Source: Streptomyces sp. RB17
Lineage (GTDB): Bacteria > Actinomycetota > Actinomycetes > Streptomycetales > Streptomycetaceae
NCBI RefSeq assembly: GCF_009604455.1
Contig: NZ_WEGL01000001.1
Span: 1,240,001 to 1,304,000, forward strand
DNA length: 64,000 bases
Reading direction: 5' to 3'
The notes beneath the pieces are model-generated. The model searched no databases and had not been told where the DNA came from. It was given only the letters and a program-made list of their open reading frames with translations. The first letter of the stretch is position 1. Each line of letters starts with the position of its first letter. Below, in pieces: positions 63,363-64,000 of this stretch. A program made the position numbers and the translations under genes.

Positions 63363-63521
63363 GGCGGGAGATTGGCAGCGAACCCTGCGTTTGTCCAGGT
63401 CACGACGGTAACTGTCCGCATACTGGGAACGGGTGTTGCGGTCGTGTGAACACCACCCTCATGGCGCGGGTCGTTGGCCTGGGCCGCCGGCCGAGGGCGG
63501 GGTTGGAGACCGGCGGCCCTG

Positions 63522-63548
63522 CCGCAGAGGAGCCGTCATCCTCTGCGG
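63522..63548 (-). terminator. hairpin after MBL hydrolase gene
   Basis: CCGCAGAGG (63522-63530) and CCTCTGCGG (63540-63548) form a perfect 9-bp stem with a 9-nt loop, about 180 bp past the MBL stop. The remaining 63363-63726 holds no gene. Confidence 0.6.
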
Positions 63549-63608
63549 GGTTGCCACCAGTTGACCGCGTGACGGGGCGCGCGGGGAGCGGGTACGCGCC
63601 CCCGGCGT

Positions 63609-63625
63609 GTGTGAATCGTTCACAC
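63609..63625. promoter_or_regulatory. 17-bp inverted repeat
   Basis: GTGTGAA-TCG-TTCACAC, a perfect 7-bp-arm palindrome in the intergenic region before the ABC operon (247 bp upstream of its start). Operator-like, but the spacing differs from a Crp site (TGTGA-N6-TCACA). Confidence 0.45.
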
Positions 63626-63726
63626 GGGGCGCGCGGAGGGAAACGTGCCCGGTGCTCAGAAGGAACGCGCCCGGCGCGCAGGACGGCAACGCGCTCTGCA
63701 CTCTGGAGGGGGGCAGCGCCCGGCGC

Positions 63727-64000
63727 TCACCACCCGCGCGCGTGCCACTCCGGCAGATGCGGCCGCTCCGCGCCCAGCGTCGTGTCGTTGCCGTGCCCGG
63801 GATACACCCAGGTCTCGTCGGGCAGCACGTCGAAGATCTTCGTCTCCACGTCGTGGATCAGGCTGGCGAAGGCCTTCGGATCCTTGCGCGTGTTGCCCAC
63901 GCCTCCCGGGAAGAGACAGTCGCCGGTGAAGACGTGCGGGTGGCCGTGCGGGTCGTCGTAGACCAGCGCGATGGAGCCCGGAGTGTGCCCGACGAGGTGC
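63727..64000 (-). CDS. MBL-fold metallo-hydrolase (5' end outside window)
   Basis: The last 91 codons of a metallo-beta-lactamase-fold hydrolase are visible: HLVGHTPGSIALVYDD, VFTGDCLFPGGVGNTRKDPK and TWVYPGHGNDTTLGAERPH. The His of HTPGS, the Asp of GDCLF and the His of PGHG are metal ligands. This matches the hydroxyacylglutathione-hydrolase-like (GloB-type) proteins found next to uvrA in Streptomyces. The N-terminal HxHxDH motif is off the window. Confidence 0.88.
   Translation of the reverse strand, partial: HLVGHTPGSIALVYDDPHGHPHVFTGDCLFPGGVGNTRKDPKAFASLIHDVETKIFDVLPDETWVYPGHGNDTTLGAERPHLPEWHARGW

Noticed and set aside
63609..63625. Crp-type binding site
   Set aside because: Half-sites are TGTGA and TCACA but separated by five bases instead of six; kept only as an unnamed palindrome.

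Overview
The window is a stretch of chromosome from a high-GC actinomycete, almost certainly a Streptomyces. Codon third positions are nearly all G or C, GTG starts are common, and the gene families are typical of the genus: XRE/DUF5753 with DUF397, TerD/TerC, an SPW_0924-type micro-peptide, and a four-domain S1 protein. From memory, the order polA - rpsA - coaE - uvrB matches the conserved core of the S. coelicolor chromosome. I saw no tRNA, rRNA, prophage, transposase or CRISPR array.

Layout. 1-14.7 kb: partial hotdog thioesterase, FdhF/YdeP-type molybdoenzyme, polA, a broken DUF4184 gene, a secreted lytic transglycosylase with a very strong terminator, two small envelope proteins, and hrpB carrying a 57-bp minisatellite. 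14.7-23.5 kb: rpsA behind a near-consensus promoter, PAC2 protein, coaE, TPR protein, several small proteins, an S4 RNA-binding protein and a family 5 uracil-DNA glycosylase. 23.5-28.4 kb: GntR regulator divergent from an NCS1 permease and hydantoin-racemase-like pair, with a perfect palindrome between them, then RidA and GNAT genes and a frameshifted hypothetical gene. 28.4-33.7 kb: nucleotidyltransferase, FUSC exporter, amidohydrolase, DUF899 protein.

33.7-39.3 kb: a WhiJ/BldB-like regulatory module (ATPase, XRE regulator, DUF397) with a nested inverted repeat, a decayed SAM-methyltransferase fragment, and a frameshifted MocR regulator divergent from an AhpD-like protein. 39.5-46.2 kb: a gltD without gltB, several degenerate repeat arrays, DUF1772 and DUF2293 proteins, a uridine-kinase-like protein lacking its P-loop, a CorA transporter and a methyltransferase. 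46.2-51.3 kb: a pseudouridine salvage pair (PfkB kinase and PsuG), VOC protein, MGMT, a GDPD and an MHYT membrane sensor. 51.3-58.8 kb: uvrB, two TerD proteins, TerC behind a yybP-ykoY type manganese riboswitch, and a Ca2+/H+ antiporter. 58.8-64 kb: an MHS-family transporter divergent from aroQ, a complete polar amino acid ABC operon, and a partial MBL-fold hydrolase.

The most informative signals are: (i) the riboswitch in front of terC, where ten bases overlapping the 3' P1 strand are an exact complement of the terC Shine-Dalgarno region; (ii) the 57-bp in-frame repeat in hrpB; (iii) a six-copy degenerate repeat array upstream of the kinase-like gene; (iv) the racemase homologue with Gly at the first catalytic Cys position; and (v) several genes broken by single-base changes in short G/C runs, which are either pseudogenes or assembly errors.
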